Positions 1-7,723 of a DNA stretch of 18,309 nt are shown here, piece by piece; positions within the stretch are counted from its first letter, which is position 1; each line of letters starts with the position of its first letter. Source of the DNA: RUG11551 sp045546875 (GTDB taxonomy: Bacteria > Planctomycetota > Planctomycetia > Pirellulales > Thermoguttaceae); the NCBI GenBank assembly GCA_045546875.1, contig JAZQDP010000382.1, positions 1 to 18,309 of the forward strand, written 5' to 3'. The notes below the pieces were generated by a model. It ran no database searches, was not told where the DNA came from, and saw only the letters and a program-made list of their open reading frames with translations. A program made the position numbers and the translations under genes.

Positions 1-159
1 AACAGCAGAAGAATCAGAGAACTGACCCTGCGCGAAAGACGTTTTTTGACAGACAATAAAAAACGACGCAGCCACGGCAATAAACGCTATCGCCGCGACT
101 GACTTAACGCGTTTGTAAACGCGCTCGTTCGATTCGTCTGAGCAAAACCTCCTGCGCAT
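1..159 (-). CDS. Secreted protein of unknown function, 3' part outside window
   Basis: An open frame starts with ATG on the minus strand at 159 and runs off the left edge after exactly 53 codons. The visible N-terminus is a basic stretch (MRRRFCSDESNERVYKRVK), then a hydrophobic segment (VAAIAFIAVAASFFIVCQ) and a possible signal peptidase site near TSFAQ-G. It therefore looks like the start of an exported or membrane-anchored protein. An AGGA-like sequence lies just before the ATG. The gene lies 68 bases downstream of the minus-strand gene ending at 228 and could be cotranscribed with it. The mature domain is not visible, so no function is assigned. The call rests on reading frame, start context and the signal-like segment alone. 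Confidence 0.6.
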   Translation of the reverse strand, partial: MRRRFCSDESNERVYKRVKSVAAIAFIAVAASFFIVCQKTSFAQGQFSDSSAV

Positions 160-227
160 GTCCTGTTTCGTTACGCTTGTATTGAGCCTCCCCTGAATAA
201 CAATTGTTTTGTTAAGTTGAGTTCCAA

Positions 228-899
228 TCAGATGTCAACGTCATACCGGTCGTGAGCGTAAAACTCCCAGCCGATATGTTCCGCCAATTTGGAAATGTAC
301 TCGCGCCGGAACTGCGCTCCATTAACCGAATCGGAATTAACCGTTCTGTTTGGAGGGTAAACGTACTGCGGAATTACCTGATTGTCATAAACGACCTCGC
401 CTTTTTTACCGTCAATAAGCGTTACCGCATAGGTCGCCTTGCCTTGATAAACGCCAATACCCTCTTGATACTCAAAAGACATCAAATAAACGCCGATAAG
501 ATAATCCGCTTCGAGGTCTTTTGCGATTGAAATCAAGTCTTCTTCTCCGGTAATGTTATCCGGGTAGTTATCCAATCGGTTGAGAACCTCTTGTTGAGGA
601 ATCATCGTAATTTTGTTCTTTTTCTTGCCGCCGAGCTTCATGGCAATCTTTTTACTCAGCTCTGAACCGACCATATTGGCGTTGTCGCTATCCGTGTACG
701 TCAACGACGGATCTGTCCAGCACAGAACGGCAACTTTGCCCGACATCTTTACCGTACACGGCGGATCAACGTCAGTACCTTTGATCAGAATAACAAGGCT
801 CGTGATAATCTGACAACCGCTTTGAGCCAAAATGAGCATTGAAAACGCCGCTAAAAGCGGATACAGCCATCGATTATGAAATTTTTTATCGTTTACCAT
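228..899 (-). CDS. Membrane- or lipid-anchored hypothetical protein, possibly TolB/CsgG N-domain-like
   Basis: The 223-residue product begins with a basic N-terminus and one hydrophobic segment (residues 12-28) ending in AQSGC. Cys29 could be a lipobox cysteine, although Gln at -3 is atypical, so an uncleaved anchor is also possible. The rest looks like a soluble periplasmic alpha/beta domain. KVAVLCWTDPS resembles an opening strand, a predicted helix follows (NMVGSELSKKIAMKL), then MIPQQEVLNRL, then DLEADYLIGVYLMSFEY. This order resembles N-terminal domains of TolB/CsgG/LpoB-type envelope proteins that bind or report on partners; that is inference from pattern only. No Shine-Dalgarno precedes the ATG at 899. 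The neighbour downstream on the same strand is also exported, which suggests a small envelope operon. Substrate and role are unknown. Confidence 0.75.
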   Translation of the reverse strand: MVNDKKFHNRWLYPLLAAFSMLILAQSGCQIITSLVILIKGTDVDPPCTVKMSGKVAVLCWTDPSLTYTDSDNANMVGSELSKKIAMKLGGKKKNKITMIPQQEVLNRLDNYPDNITGEEDLISIAKDLEADYLIGVYLMSFEYQEGIGVYQGKATYAVTLIDGKKGEVVYDNQVIPQYVYPPNRTVNSDSVNGAQFRREYISKLAEHIGWEFYAHDRYDVDI

Positions 900-990
900 T
901 GCTTTTTATCTCAATATGTGTAATAATAAAAGCTAAGATTGGCGAGTTACAAGTGGCGAGAAAGCGTCTGGAAAGATTGCGAATCTTCCA

Positions 991-1011
991 ACTGCTCCCT
1001 GCTTCCTACTA
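991..1011. repeat. Short heptad-period repeat upstream of coaE
   Basis: Three consecutive 7-mers read ACTGCTC, CCTGCTT, CCTACTA. They share the pattern (C/A)CT(G/A)CTN at exact 7-bp spacing. A small hairpin, agatt-gcg-aatct (about 974-986), lies directly before them. The same period occurs in the spacers at 2909-3022 and 14847-14900, so this is read as a short or decayed member of one repeat class rather than as part of a gene. Confidence 0.5.
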
Positions 1012-1079
1012 TATATCTATAGTACTTTATCGAATTTTTATAAAACTGACAAGAGCAATTTTGCTCAAGAATAAAATTT

Positions 1080-1679
1080 ATGGGAATAATTGGCATTATT
1101 GGCGGCATCGCTGCCGGAAAGTCATTTTACACTGATATATTTGAAAATCTCGGAGCAGGCATATTTAAGGCGGACGAGGTCGCCCACGACGTTCTGAACC
1201 TGAAATCGGTAAAACGAAAGGCGTTAGAACGGTGGGGGGACGGCGTCATTAACGCCGACGGGACGGTAAATCGCACCGCTTTGGCGAAAATCGTCTTTCA
1301 GAAAACCGAGGATTCCAATAAAGAACGTGCGTATTTGGAGTCGATTATTTTCCCCTTGGTAAAAAGGCGATTTCAAAATTTCCAAAAAAAATGTAAAGAA
1401 AAGAATGTTAAATATGTCATATTAGATGCGGCTTTGCTCTTAGAATCCGGTTGGGACGCAATGTGCGACGCTGTCGTTTTTGTCGACACGCCCGAGTCCG
1501 TTCGTCAACAGCGGGCGAAATTGCGCGGCTGGACGAAATCGGAATTCAAGGCAAGAGAAGCCGCTCAGCTGTCGCTCGACGAGAAAAAGAAGCGGGCGCA
1601 GTTTACTCTCGACGGCGTGGCGCCCAAACAGGACGCCGTTGCCGCGGTGAAGAAGCTGCTCAAACAATTGCGTTGCTGA
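1080..1679 (+). CDS. coaE: Dephospho-CoA kinase
   Basis: This enzyme phosphorylates the 3'-hydroxyl of the dephospho-CoA ribose with ATP, the last step of coenzyme A synthesis in the cytoplasm. The 199-residue length is normal for the family. Residues 2-15 (GIIGIIGGIAAGKS) are the opening strand and P-loop, with Lys14 and Ser15 as nucleotide and magnesium ligands. ADEVAHDV at 31-38 matches the family's DAD-x(2)-H/R-type substrate motif. VKYVILDAALLLESG and DAVVFVDTPESVRQQRAKLRG match the core strands and the lid-side CoA domain. The start at 1080 is chosen because the P-loop strand begins at once. No good Shine-Dalgarno is visible, but a small inverted repeat (gagcaa-tt-ttgctc, 1053-1066) sits just upstream. 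The gene appears to stand alone. Confidence 0.95.
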   Translation: MGIIGIIGGIAAGKSFYTDIFENLGAGIFKADEVAHDVLNLKSVKRKALERWGDGVINADGTVNRTALAKIVFQKTEDSNKERAYLESIIFPLVKRRFQNFQKKCKEKNVKYVILDAALLLESGWDAMCDAVVFVDTPESVRQQRAKLRGWTKSEFKAREAAQLSLDEKKKRAQFTLDGVAPKQDAVAAVKKLLKQLRC

Positions 1680-1688
1680 CGTCTCCTT

Positions 1689-1712
1689 GGGAACGCCAAT
1701 GGATTGAAAGGC
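1689..1712 (+). repeat. Partial copy of dispersed core repeat
   Basis: The 24 bases beginning gggaacgc and ending in ggattgaaaggc match positions 3082-3105 with one difference. Copy 3082-3105 continues into ggtaat and a ttcgcgaagcgaa stem, but here similarity stops after ggc, so this is a truncated copy. The surrounding spacer (1680-1827) holds nothing else I can identify apart from short attcccgg-like repetitions around 1749-1772. Confidence 0.6.
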
Positions 1713-1827
1713 AAGCCGAGACGCGGAAGCTCTCGAAAACGTTGGGATATTCCCGGCAATTCCCGGACGTTCCCTGTTTTTTGGAAATCGTTTACCCTAC
1801 TCGAAACTCATAACTACAGGCTCCATC

Positions 1828-2871
1828 ATGAAACACACCATATTTTTTTCGTTGTTTTTCTTGTTTACAATCGCCAATGCTTTTGCAGACGTCGTTCAGG
1901 TAGAGATCATTCAGCCTGCTGGCGGTTACATCGAACTGTCTCAAACGTGGGGTCGCGAATTAGCCTCAACCGACGCGCCGAGCATTCAATTTCGCAACGC
2001 TCGCCCCGGGGACGCGATTTCTATTACCGAGTCCGGTACAGACGCTTATCCGGTTTGGAAAATCATTGGGACGATGGACTCCCGTGGGACAATCCTTATG
2101 CCCGATGGAACTCGTTTTCGTTACGCAGACGCGAGCGGGTTAGCAACATGGATTCGGGAACTGCCGGGTAAAATGCGCGCGAAAAAACAGGCGGAAAACG
2201 CGCCCTCGCAAGGGGATTTTGGGCTGTCCGCTCAAATGACGCAACAACTTTTCAATGACATGAAACAAACAATAACCGATGAAACTGCGGGTCTGTCTCC
2301 TGTCGAAATTATCAGCAAATGCGCTAAAGGGCTATCAGCTCCGATAAGAGCGTCTTCCGCCCAGAAAAAAGCTCTTGACGACCTGGATCCAATCGACGAA
2401 GAGTTGTCCTCTTTATCCAAAGGGACGATTTTAGCGTACGCGCTCCGCCCTGCCGGATTGGCGCTTGTACCGCGAGAACTCAACGGAAGACTGGTCTATT
2501 GCGTTGAAACTGGGCAGAAAAATCTCAAGCCGTGGCCTATCGGGACAAAAGTCGAACGACGAGAGACGGACGTTATTCCGGACATGCTCAAAATTATACC
2601 TGTTAGTTTTAACGACGTCTCGCTTCGCGACGCTTTGACGTCCGTCTCCGGACGCCTCGACGTCCCGTTTTTATACGATCTCAACTCGATGGCGCGGTTC
2701 GGCATCGACCTCGATACAACCAAAGTTACGATTCCTGCCGGCAAGATGAGTTATTTAGTTCTAATGAAAAAAATAATGGCAAAATGCCAACTCAAATACG
2801 AACTCCGCATGGACGAAAACGGAGAACCGTTTTTCTGGATTACAACTTTTAGAACCGCGACGGCTAAATAA
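1828..2871 (+). CDS. Exported protein with STN-like C-terminal domain
   Basis: The 347-residue product opens with a clear Sec signal peptide (MKHTIFFSLFFLFTIANAFA, cleavage likely after Ala20). The middle (about 25-240) has no domain I recognise; it contains several short Glu/Lys/Asp-rich helices. Residues about 255-340 look like the small secretin/TonB short N-terminal (STN) fold. VSFNDVSLRDALTSVSGRL is followed by a strand, a helix (MSYLVLMKKIMAKCQLKY) and a final strand pair ending GEPFFWITT, the usual position of the domain's closing strand. Such domains occur in planctomycete exported proteins of unknown role as well as in secretins, but no beta-barrel follows here, so it is not a secretin itself. 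The gene lies 148 bases after coaE with a repeat fragment between. It is likely periplasmic; the function is unknown. Confidence 0.8.
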   Translation: MKHTIFFSLFFLFTIANAFADVVQVEIIQPAGGYIELSQTWGRELASTDAPSIQFRNARPGDAISITESGTDAYPVWKIIGTMDSRGTILMPDGTRFRYADASGLATWIRELPGKMRAKKQAENAPSQGDFGLSAQMTQQLFNDMKQTITDETAGLSPVEIISKCAKGLSAPIRASSAQKKALDDLDPIDEELSSLSKGTILAYALRPAGLALVPRELNGRLVYCVETGQKNLKPWPIGTKVERRETDVIPDMLKIIPVSFNDVSLRDALTSVSGRLDVPFLYDLNSMARFGIDLDTTKVTIPAGKMSYLVLMKKIMAKCQLKYELRMDENGEPFFWITTFRTATAK

Positions 2872-2908
2872 AGGATTTATACTGACACGACTTGAGTTTA
2901 TCCGATGT

Positions 2909-3022
2909 TAAGCCTCTAGCTGCTAGCTTCTAGCTATTAGCTTGATAAACCTGATTCGTGCGTTATCGCAAGAAACAGAAATAACCAAACTAGCGGCTAG
3001 TAACCAGGAGCTAATAGCTCAT
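2909..3022. repeat. Inverted pair of heptad-period arrays
   Basis: Positions 2909-2943 read as five 7-mers: TAAGCCT, CTAGCTG, CTAGCTT, CTAGCTA, TTAGCTT. Positions 2988-3022 read as AACTAGC, GGCTAGT, AACCAGG, AGCTAAT, AGCTCAT, which is the same theme on the opposite strand. The two arms are separated by about 44 bases and could fold into a long imperfect hairpin. They form the left part of the gene-free stretch 2872-3443, next to the core repeat at 3061. No coding signal is seen here. Confidence 0.7.
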
Positions 3023-3060
3023 TTTTCGGAAAATTTCAAGTAGAACAAGTATATTAAATC

Positions 3061-3165
3061 GGAATTACACTTCGGCGAGCCGGGAACGCAAATGGATTGA
3101 AAGGCGGTAATGGAGTTCGCGAAGCGAACGAAATTACGCTTCGGCGAGCCACGGGGGTAAACCCG
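3061..3165 (+). repeat. Dispersed core repeat, fullest copy
   Basis: This block begins and ends with related strings (ggaattac-acttcggcgagcc and aaattac-gcttcggcgagcc). Between them lie ggattgaaaggcggtaat (3094-3111) and a ttcgc-gaa-gcgaa stem (3116-3128). It closes with a cggg/cccg hairpin around gtaa (3152-3165). The 18-mer at 3094-3111 recurs exactly on the minus strand at 7442-7459 and with two changes at 14781-14798. Short open frames across this block differ between copies and are not credible genes. Confidence 0.75.
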
Positions 3166-3188
3166 ATTGCACACGGAACAGCCTGGAT

Positions 3189-3208
3189 TGCGGCTGTCCT
3201 CAGCCGCA
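3189..3208. other. Perfect 8-bp hairpin in spacer
   Basis: TGCGGCTG and CAGCCGCA pair perfectly around a tcct loop. It lies in a GC-rich patch (about 3166-3310) that contrasts with the AT-rich promoter region following it. No T-run follows, so an intrinsic terminator is not supported. It may belong to the repeat cluster. Confidence 0.45.
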
Positions 3209-3359
3209 CAAATTCCCTTCGCCCCGCGCACGCCCACGGTTCAGCCGGGAACCGCCCCGCGGCGCGGACATTGCCCGCAAAACGGCGAGCAAGCCCCGTC
3301 CACATTTTGCACCATGGATTTGCGAGCGTCCTTTCTTAAATTATTTTGTGAACAATCCG

Positions 3360-3388
3360 TTGTAATTATATCGTGAATAGATTATAAT
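3360..3388 (+). promoter_or_regulatory. Sigma-70-type promoter for mcrBC
   Basis: A consensus TATAAT at 3383-3388 is preceded, with a 17-base spacer, by TTGTAA at 3360-3365 (four of six matches to TTGACA). It lies about 55 bases before the mcrB ATG in AT-rich DNA. The leader shows no clear Shine-Dalgarno before the ATG at 3444. The promoter is inferred from pattern only. Confidence 0.55.
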
Positions 3389-3443
3389 AGAGTTATCATT
3401 GAAATAAACAATCTTTAATAATAACGCTTTAACCCTAAAAACC

Positions 3444-5954
3444 ATGGAACAGATTCAAGTTGTCAACAATAACGGTTCGTCAAAAATCAACGACAAGGTT
3501 TCAACTGAAGAATGGATTGATATATTACAATATCCTAAGGCAACATCGCCTACCGTATGGAAGGCGTTGCTTGGTTTTTATTATAAACCCAACCATACCG
3601 CAACTTGTACTGAAGTTGGTAATGAATTGGGTAGTAAACACAACTCTCCAAGTGCAATAATCACAAACTGGTCAAAATCAATTCTGAAGGATAAAAAATT
3701 TCCCAGAAAACCTATAAACGATAATCATGGGGGCTATTGGTCTATGATAGTTCGCAAAAGAGATGATGGTTATTATGATTGGACCATTAAACCAGAACTG
3801 GTAGAAGCAATTAAGATTTTGCTTGCGTTTCAAGATAAACTGATTCAAGAAGCAATTGAACAATATAAACAAAAACTTAGAGAGGATCCATCATATTGGG
3901 CAGGAAGTGTAAGCGAACCTAATCAGCGAGTTGCTATTGCTAATTTTCAAAATCATTGGCGAGATGTACAATCACCTGACTTTGCTAACATGTTCAAAGA
4001 AGCGACGGCAAAAGCAGGAAATTTGCTTGATTCCGTTTCTCAACCTCGCAATATGATTCTTATTTCCGCAAAATATAAACCACAAGAAATCAAAGAGATG
4101 TTTCAAAAGTTATATGAAAATAACGACAACTTTGATCTCAATGATAAAGATTCTGTTTCAAGAGTTCGTAAGAGTATTGAGGATTTTATTCAAGAAGCTA
4201 AAAATTTAACCCCTGTAATTAAAAACATAGAGAAGCCTGATCAAGACAATTATAGCCTTTATCAAGATATTAATCCCATAACAACATACCTTTGGTATCG
4301 CTATCCTGACAAATATTACAAATATGCATATGAGAGATATTGCATTGTTAAACAAAAATTGGGATTTTATCAGTATGATATTAAAAAGGGTTCTGTTGAT
4401 TCAGTGTTTGAAGGCTTTGCAATGTACGATGAAATTCGTGCAATCCTACGAAATGACAAAGAACTTGTTGATTTAATCAATAATCTTATCGAAAATAGTG
4501 GATTCGAATACAAAGACCCTGAATTTCGAGCTGCAACAATTGATTTCGGTTACTTCGTTTCCGAATACTTCCAATCCAAGCTTCAACTAACATCGGAGAT
4601 TAAAAACATGTCAAATAAAAATCCTAATCAAAATATCGTCGATCTGCTCAAATTCAAAAAGAACATCATTCTTCAAGGCGCGCCGGGAACAGGTAAAACA
4701 TATTCTACAGCCGCTATCGCGCTGGGAATTTTGGGTGTTGAAAACGTTGATTTCAACGACCATCCCGCGGTGATGAAAAAATACGAGGAACTTAGAGATA
4801 AAGAGCGAATCTTCTTTACGACCTTCCATCAATCCATGGATTATGAAGACTTTGTGGAAGGATTTAAGCCTGAAATCATTAAAGAATCTTCTGCCAATAC
4901 AGAAGAAAACACTAATTCTAACAATAATAATAATAAAAATGTAGGCGTTACATACATTTGTAAACCTGGTATTTTCAAAAAAACATGTCAAGCGGCAAGA
5001 GTAGGACAAGAGTTTTCAAAACTACTTGACGAGTTTTTAAACAGCGTTATTGGAGTTGAAAACAAAAAGGAAATCCCAACAATAACCGGGAAATCCCGTA
5101 TTTACGTATGGTGGAATAGGGGTAACCAAACCGTATTTATCAAACCGGTTTTATCAACTTCAGATCGACCGTTCGTTGCCGCTCCTAATATTGGAAGGAT
5201 CATATCACAAGCAGCTAACGAAGAAGACCCTGAAAACCAAGAGCCTAATTACCCTTCTTATTCACAGGCGATTATTGATTACGTCTCTAAAGAATATGGC
5301 AAAGATATTCCAAAAGAGACTAAAAATAACGTTGTTCTCATCATCGACGAAATCAACCGCGGCAACGTTTCCAAGATTTTTGGGGAACTTGTAACGCTTT
5401 TAGAAAAAGATAAACGGGATGGCGGAGATCACCCAATTACAGTTACATTACCGTATTCAAAGGAGAAATTCAGCGTTCCATCTAACGTCTATATTATCGG
5501 GACGATGAACACGACTGACCGCAGTACAGGTACGATTGACTACGCTGTCAGACGGCGTTTTGCTTTTGTAACGCTTAAAGCCGATGAGAAGGTATTGCCT
5601 GAAAACTCTAAAGCTCGCGCACTTTTTAAAAATATTGAAGCGTTTATCAATAAATATCATTCACCTGATATGGACATGGACGACTTGATGGTCGGACACA
5701 GCTATTTCATGACAGATAAAGATGTTCCTTTGTTGCCGGAAGAACAGTTAAAGCTGAAAATTCTATACGAAGTCATTCCGCTTCTCAAGGAATACTGTAA
5801 TGACGGGTTGCTGACCTGTAATCAAGATGATTTCAATAACCATATTAAAGCATGGGAAAAGCTGGAAATATACAAGCCCGAGAAATCAAATACGACAAAC
5901 GATTCAGCTGCTGATTCAGCACAGGATTCAGAAACCGAGCAGAGCAATGACTGA
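3444..5954 (+). CDS. mcrB: McrB-type AAA+ GTPase of modification-dependent restriction
   Basis: McrB recognises modified DNA through its N-terminal region and uses a GTP-driven AAA+ ring to translocate DNA and activate the McrC nuclease. The 836-residue protein has the family's AAA+ core: Walker A GAPGTGKT (412-419), Walker B VVLIIDEINRG (630-640), the McrB signature MNTTDRS (688-694) and the arginines of AVRRRF (701-706). The N-terminal part (about 15-125, PTVWKALLGFYY...TCTEVGNEL) resembles a small domain common at the front of many McrB-like proteins. Residues about 150-390, with ITTYLWYRYPDKYY and ATIDFGYFVSEYF, form a second sensor-side domain. It is not the short E. coli McrB DUF3578 arrangement, so the DNA target may differ. 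An Asn-rich linker lies near residues 485-500. The start at 3444 is the only good ATG before the first domain. The 3' end overlaps mcrC. The sensor half is visibly more AT-rich than mcrC and the flanks, consistent with horizontal acquisition. Confidence 0.93.
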   Translation: MEQIQVVNNNGSSKINDKVSTEEWIDILQYPKATSPTVWKALLGFYYKPNHTATCTEVGNELGSKHNSPSAIITNWSKSILKDKKFPRKPINDNHGGYWSMIVRKRDDGYYDWTIKPELVEAIKILLAFQDKLIQEAIEQYKQKLREDPSYWAGSVSEPNQRVAIANFQNHWRDVQSPDFANMFKEATAKAGNLLDSVSQPRNMILISAKYKPQEIKEMFQKLYENNDNFDLNDKDSVSRVRKSIEDFIQEAKNLTPVIKNIEKPDQDNYSLYQDINPITTYLWYRYPDKYYKYAYERYCIVKQKLGFYQYDIKKGSVDSVFEGFAMYDEIRAILRNDKELVDLINNLIENSGFEYKDPEFRAATIDFGYFVSEYFQSKLQLTSEIKNMSNKNPNQNIVDLLKFKKNIILQGAPGTGKTYSTAAIALGILGVENVDFNDHPAVMKKYEELRDKERIFFTTFHQSMDYEDFVEGFKPEIIKESSANTEENTNSNNNNNKNVGVTYICKPGIFKKTCQAARVGQEFSKLLDEFLNSVIGVENKKEIPTITGKSRIYVWWNRGNQTVFIKPVLSTSDRPFVAAPNIGRIISQAANEEDPENQEPNYPSYSQAIIDYVSKEYGKDIPKETKNNVVLIIDEINRGNVSKIFGELVTLLEKDKRDGGDHPITVTLPYSKEKFSVPSNVYIIGTMNTTDRSTGTIDYAVRRRFAFVTLKADEKVLPENSKARALFKNIEAFINKYHSPDMDMDDLMVGHSYFMTDKDVPLLPEEQLKLKILYEVIPLLKEYCNDGLLTCNQDDFNNHIKAWEKLEIYKPEKSNTTNDSAADSAQDSETEQSND

Positions 5955-7224
5955 GTCAATTATTCAAAAAAAAGAACACAATCCTTTATCAGATGAATCG
6001 AATCAGCAATGGAACGATGCCTATTATCGCAATCCGTTGCTGACATGGTCAAGTTTGGGTTCAAAGGAAAATCCACCCCAATTTCAATGGCAAACCTATT
6101 ATCGCATTGGGGCGCAGTGGCTGGACGCAGATTGCAAACAGGCGTTGGTGGTAACGCCTAAATATGATGACATCGATTTTACGAAAATGTTCCTCGACTG
6201 CCTGGAATCGGGGCTGGACGTCAATCGATTTTCAGGTATTTACGATATTGATTTTGAACAACCCGCCGTTCCAACCCAAAAACTGGATAACGTTTTATCG
6301 CCGCTGATTATCGTCCATTTTCTAACGGTAGTTGAGAAAATCGTCAAAAGAGGATTAAAGAAAGGATACGTTCATCGGGAAGAGAACCTCAAAAAGGTTA
6401 AAGGGCGAATTCGCATCCTTGCGAATGAACGAAAGAACGTTATTCCTCGCCGGTTTGACCGCGTTTACTGTCAGTATAACGAGTTTACCGTTGACATCCC
6501 GGAAAACCGCCTGATTAAAAAGGCGCTGTTGTTTGCCCAAAGGACGCTGACAAGTTGGCAAAATCACAAGCATTATAGCGCTCTGTTCCAACTGGAAAAC
6601 AAATGTTTAGCGGCGTTTGAACTGGTATCTTCGGAGATTGCTCTGCGAGAAGTCAAGCTGGTTAAAAGCCATAAACTGTTCCGCGATTATGACCTCGCCG
6701 TCAATTTGGCGAAAATTATTTTGCGACACAATAACTATAGCATCAATAACGCTACGGTTGAAAAAAAGACAACGCCCGTCTTTTGGCTCGACATGGCTGG
6801 TCTGTTCGAGATGTACGTTTATTCGATTCTGCATGAACAGTATGGGGACAAGATTCAATATCAGGTTCAAGGCGCAGAAAAAGAAGCGCCGGATTTCCGG
6901 TACATCGATGAAAATGAACGCCTAATTCTTGACGCAAAGTATATGAATCTTAGTGTTGAAAAAAGAAGCGTTCGCGACATTATCCGACAGCTTGCCGGTT
7001 ATGCGCGCGACGTTATAATTCTCGAAAAGTTGGGATATAGTAAAGAAAAGCAGAAAGTTGTCGTTCCCTGTATTTTCCTTTATCCCCAAAACAATAATTC
7101 AACCAATAAATCGAATGGTAAAATCCTTGACGAACAAAACAGGAACCCAATCAACGGTTGGACGGAATTCTACAAAATCCCCATTCCAATCCCCAGAAGA
7201 AAGCAAACGAATTCTGTTAAGTAA
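5947..7224 (+). CDS. mcrC: McrC-type PD-(D/E)XK nuclease subunit
   Basis: McrC is the endonuclease partner that binds the McrB hexamer, stimulates its GTPase and cuts DNA near modified sites. The 425-residue product has the PD-(D/E)XK core near its C-terminus: Asp316 in APDFRY and Asp329-x-Lys331 in LILDAKY, followed by the helix DIIRQLAGYARD expected after the active site. The N-terminal half (about 40-300) is the DUF2357-like region that contacts McrB, including VKGRIRIL and FTVDIPENRLIKKAL. I place the start at the ATG at 5947, inside the last codons of mcrB, giving an 8-base overlap (ATGactga) that implies translational coupling. A longer in-frame start at 5827 would bury 40 residues under mcrB with no family-like sequence. 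Base composition is closer to the surrounding genome than that of the mcrB N-terminal half. Confidence 0.93.
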   Translation: MTESIIQKKEHNPLSDESNQQWNDAYYRNPLLTWSSLGSKENPPQFQWQTYYRIGAQWLDADCKQALVVTPKYDDIDFTKMFLDCLESGLDVNRFSGIYDIDFEQPAVPTQKLDNVLSPLIIVHFLTVVEKIVKRGLKKGYVHREENLKKVKGRIRILANERKNVIPRRFDRVYCQYNEFTVDIPENRLIKKALLFAQRTLTSWQNHKHYSALFQLENKCLAAFELVSSEIALREVKLVKSHKLFRDYDLAVNLAKIILRHNNYSINNATVEKKTTPVFWLDMAGLFEMYVYSILHEQYGDKIQYQVQGAEKEAPDFRYIDENERLILDAKYMNLSVEKRSVRDIIRQLAGYARDVIILEKLGYSKEKQKVVVPCIFLYPQNNNSTNKSNGKILDEQNRNPINGWTEFYKIPIPIPRRKQTNSVK

Positions 7225-7342
7225 AAGGGCGTACGAATAAATTTCTTGCAAAGATAATGAAAGTAGAAAACACGATATAGCCGGGATTTTCATCTGAATC
7301 GCGTTAGTAATTGGAACATTTTTTCCACGGATCAGCCCGGTT

Positions 7343-7459
7343 CGTGAGCGTTTCCGCCTCGCGTTGGCGCCTAGAGGCGGCAAAAAAGAAAGCGACGGCA
7401 AGCCGTCCCACTCCGACATAATCGCTCACGCTGTTCGCACCATTACCGCCTTTCAATCC
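7343..7459 (-). repeat. Dispersed core repeat, decayed minus-strand copy
   Basis: Positions 7442-7459 are the exact reverse complement of the 18-mer at 3094-3111. Beyond it the ttcgcgaagcgaa stem is degraded to a gcgaacagcgtgagcg-like sequence. An 8-bp inverted pair (cgtgagcg 7343-7350, cgctcacg 7423-7430) brackets an inner ccgcctc/gaggcgg hairpin (7354-7380). The heptad-like gcctactg string follows at 7464-7471, matching the motif near 14861. This block occupies the first half of the gene-free stretch 7225-7844. Confidence 0.6.
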
Positions 7460-7503
7460 TCTTGCCTACTGTCTTTTACCCTGTATAATGTCTAAACGCA
7501 TAT

Positions 7504-7534
7504 AATATGTACATAAGAGAATATGTACATAAGA
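7504..7534. repeat. Tandem palindromic sites
   Basis: The 15-mer aatatgtacataaga occurs twice with a 16-bp period (7504-7518 and 7520-7534). Each copy contains the perfect 10-bp palindrome TATGTACATA. A looser third copy (tttacataaa) follows at about 7535-7544. Tandem palindromes upstream of a gene suggest a protein-binding site, but the site lies about 300 bases before the LamG gene and no regulator is identified. The rest of 7535-7844 is AT-rich DNA without recognisable structure except the promoter candidate. Confidence 0.45.
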
Positions 7535-7723
7535 TTTACATAAATTTTATACACTGTTTTTGTAAACCAACATAATTAAAAAGAAAATTTTGGAAAAATT
7601 TCTGAAAGCGTTAAAATAGATAAAACGAGTGTTTGTTTCATCGTTATTTTTAACTAATTAACCTGTACATTCTTTTACTTCCAGACCAAGTATAAATATT
7701 TTCACAAAAATCTTTAAAAGCGC

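Noticed and set aside
839..1135. 98-codon plus-strand frame before coaE
   Set aside because: It runs through the spacer with its hairpin and heptads and overlaps the coaE start in another frame; the product has no family features.
2909..3165. CRISPR-like array
   Set aside because: Units are 7 bp without spacers, and the core repeat occurs once per locus; no cas genes are present.
3019..3376. Several 70-80 codon open frames on both strands
   Set aside because: They cross the heptad arrays, core repeat and a GC-rich hairpin. Copies of the same repeat elsewhere do not keep these frames.
5827..5946. Extended start for mcrC
   Set aside because: The extra 40 residues overlap mcrB in another frame and do not resemble McrC; the ATG at 5947 gives the classical short overlap.
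7099..7419. 106-codon minus-strand open frame overlapping mcrC
   Set aside because: Half of it is antisense to mcrC and half is repeat DNA; no domain, no ribosome site.
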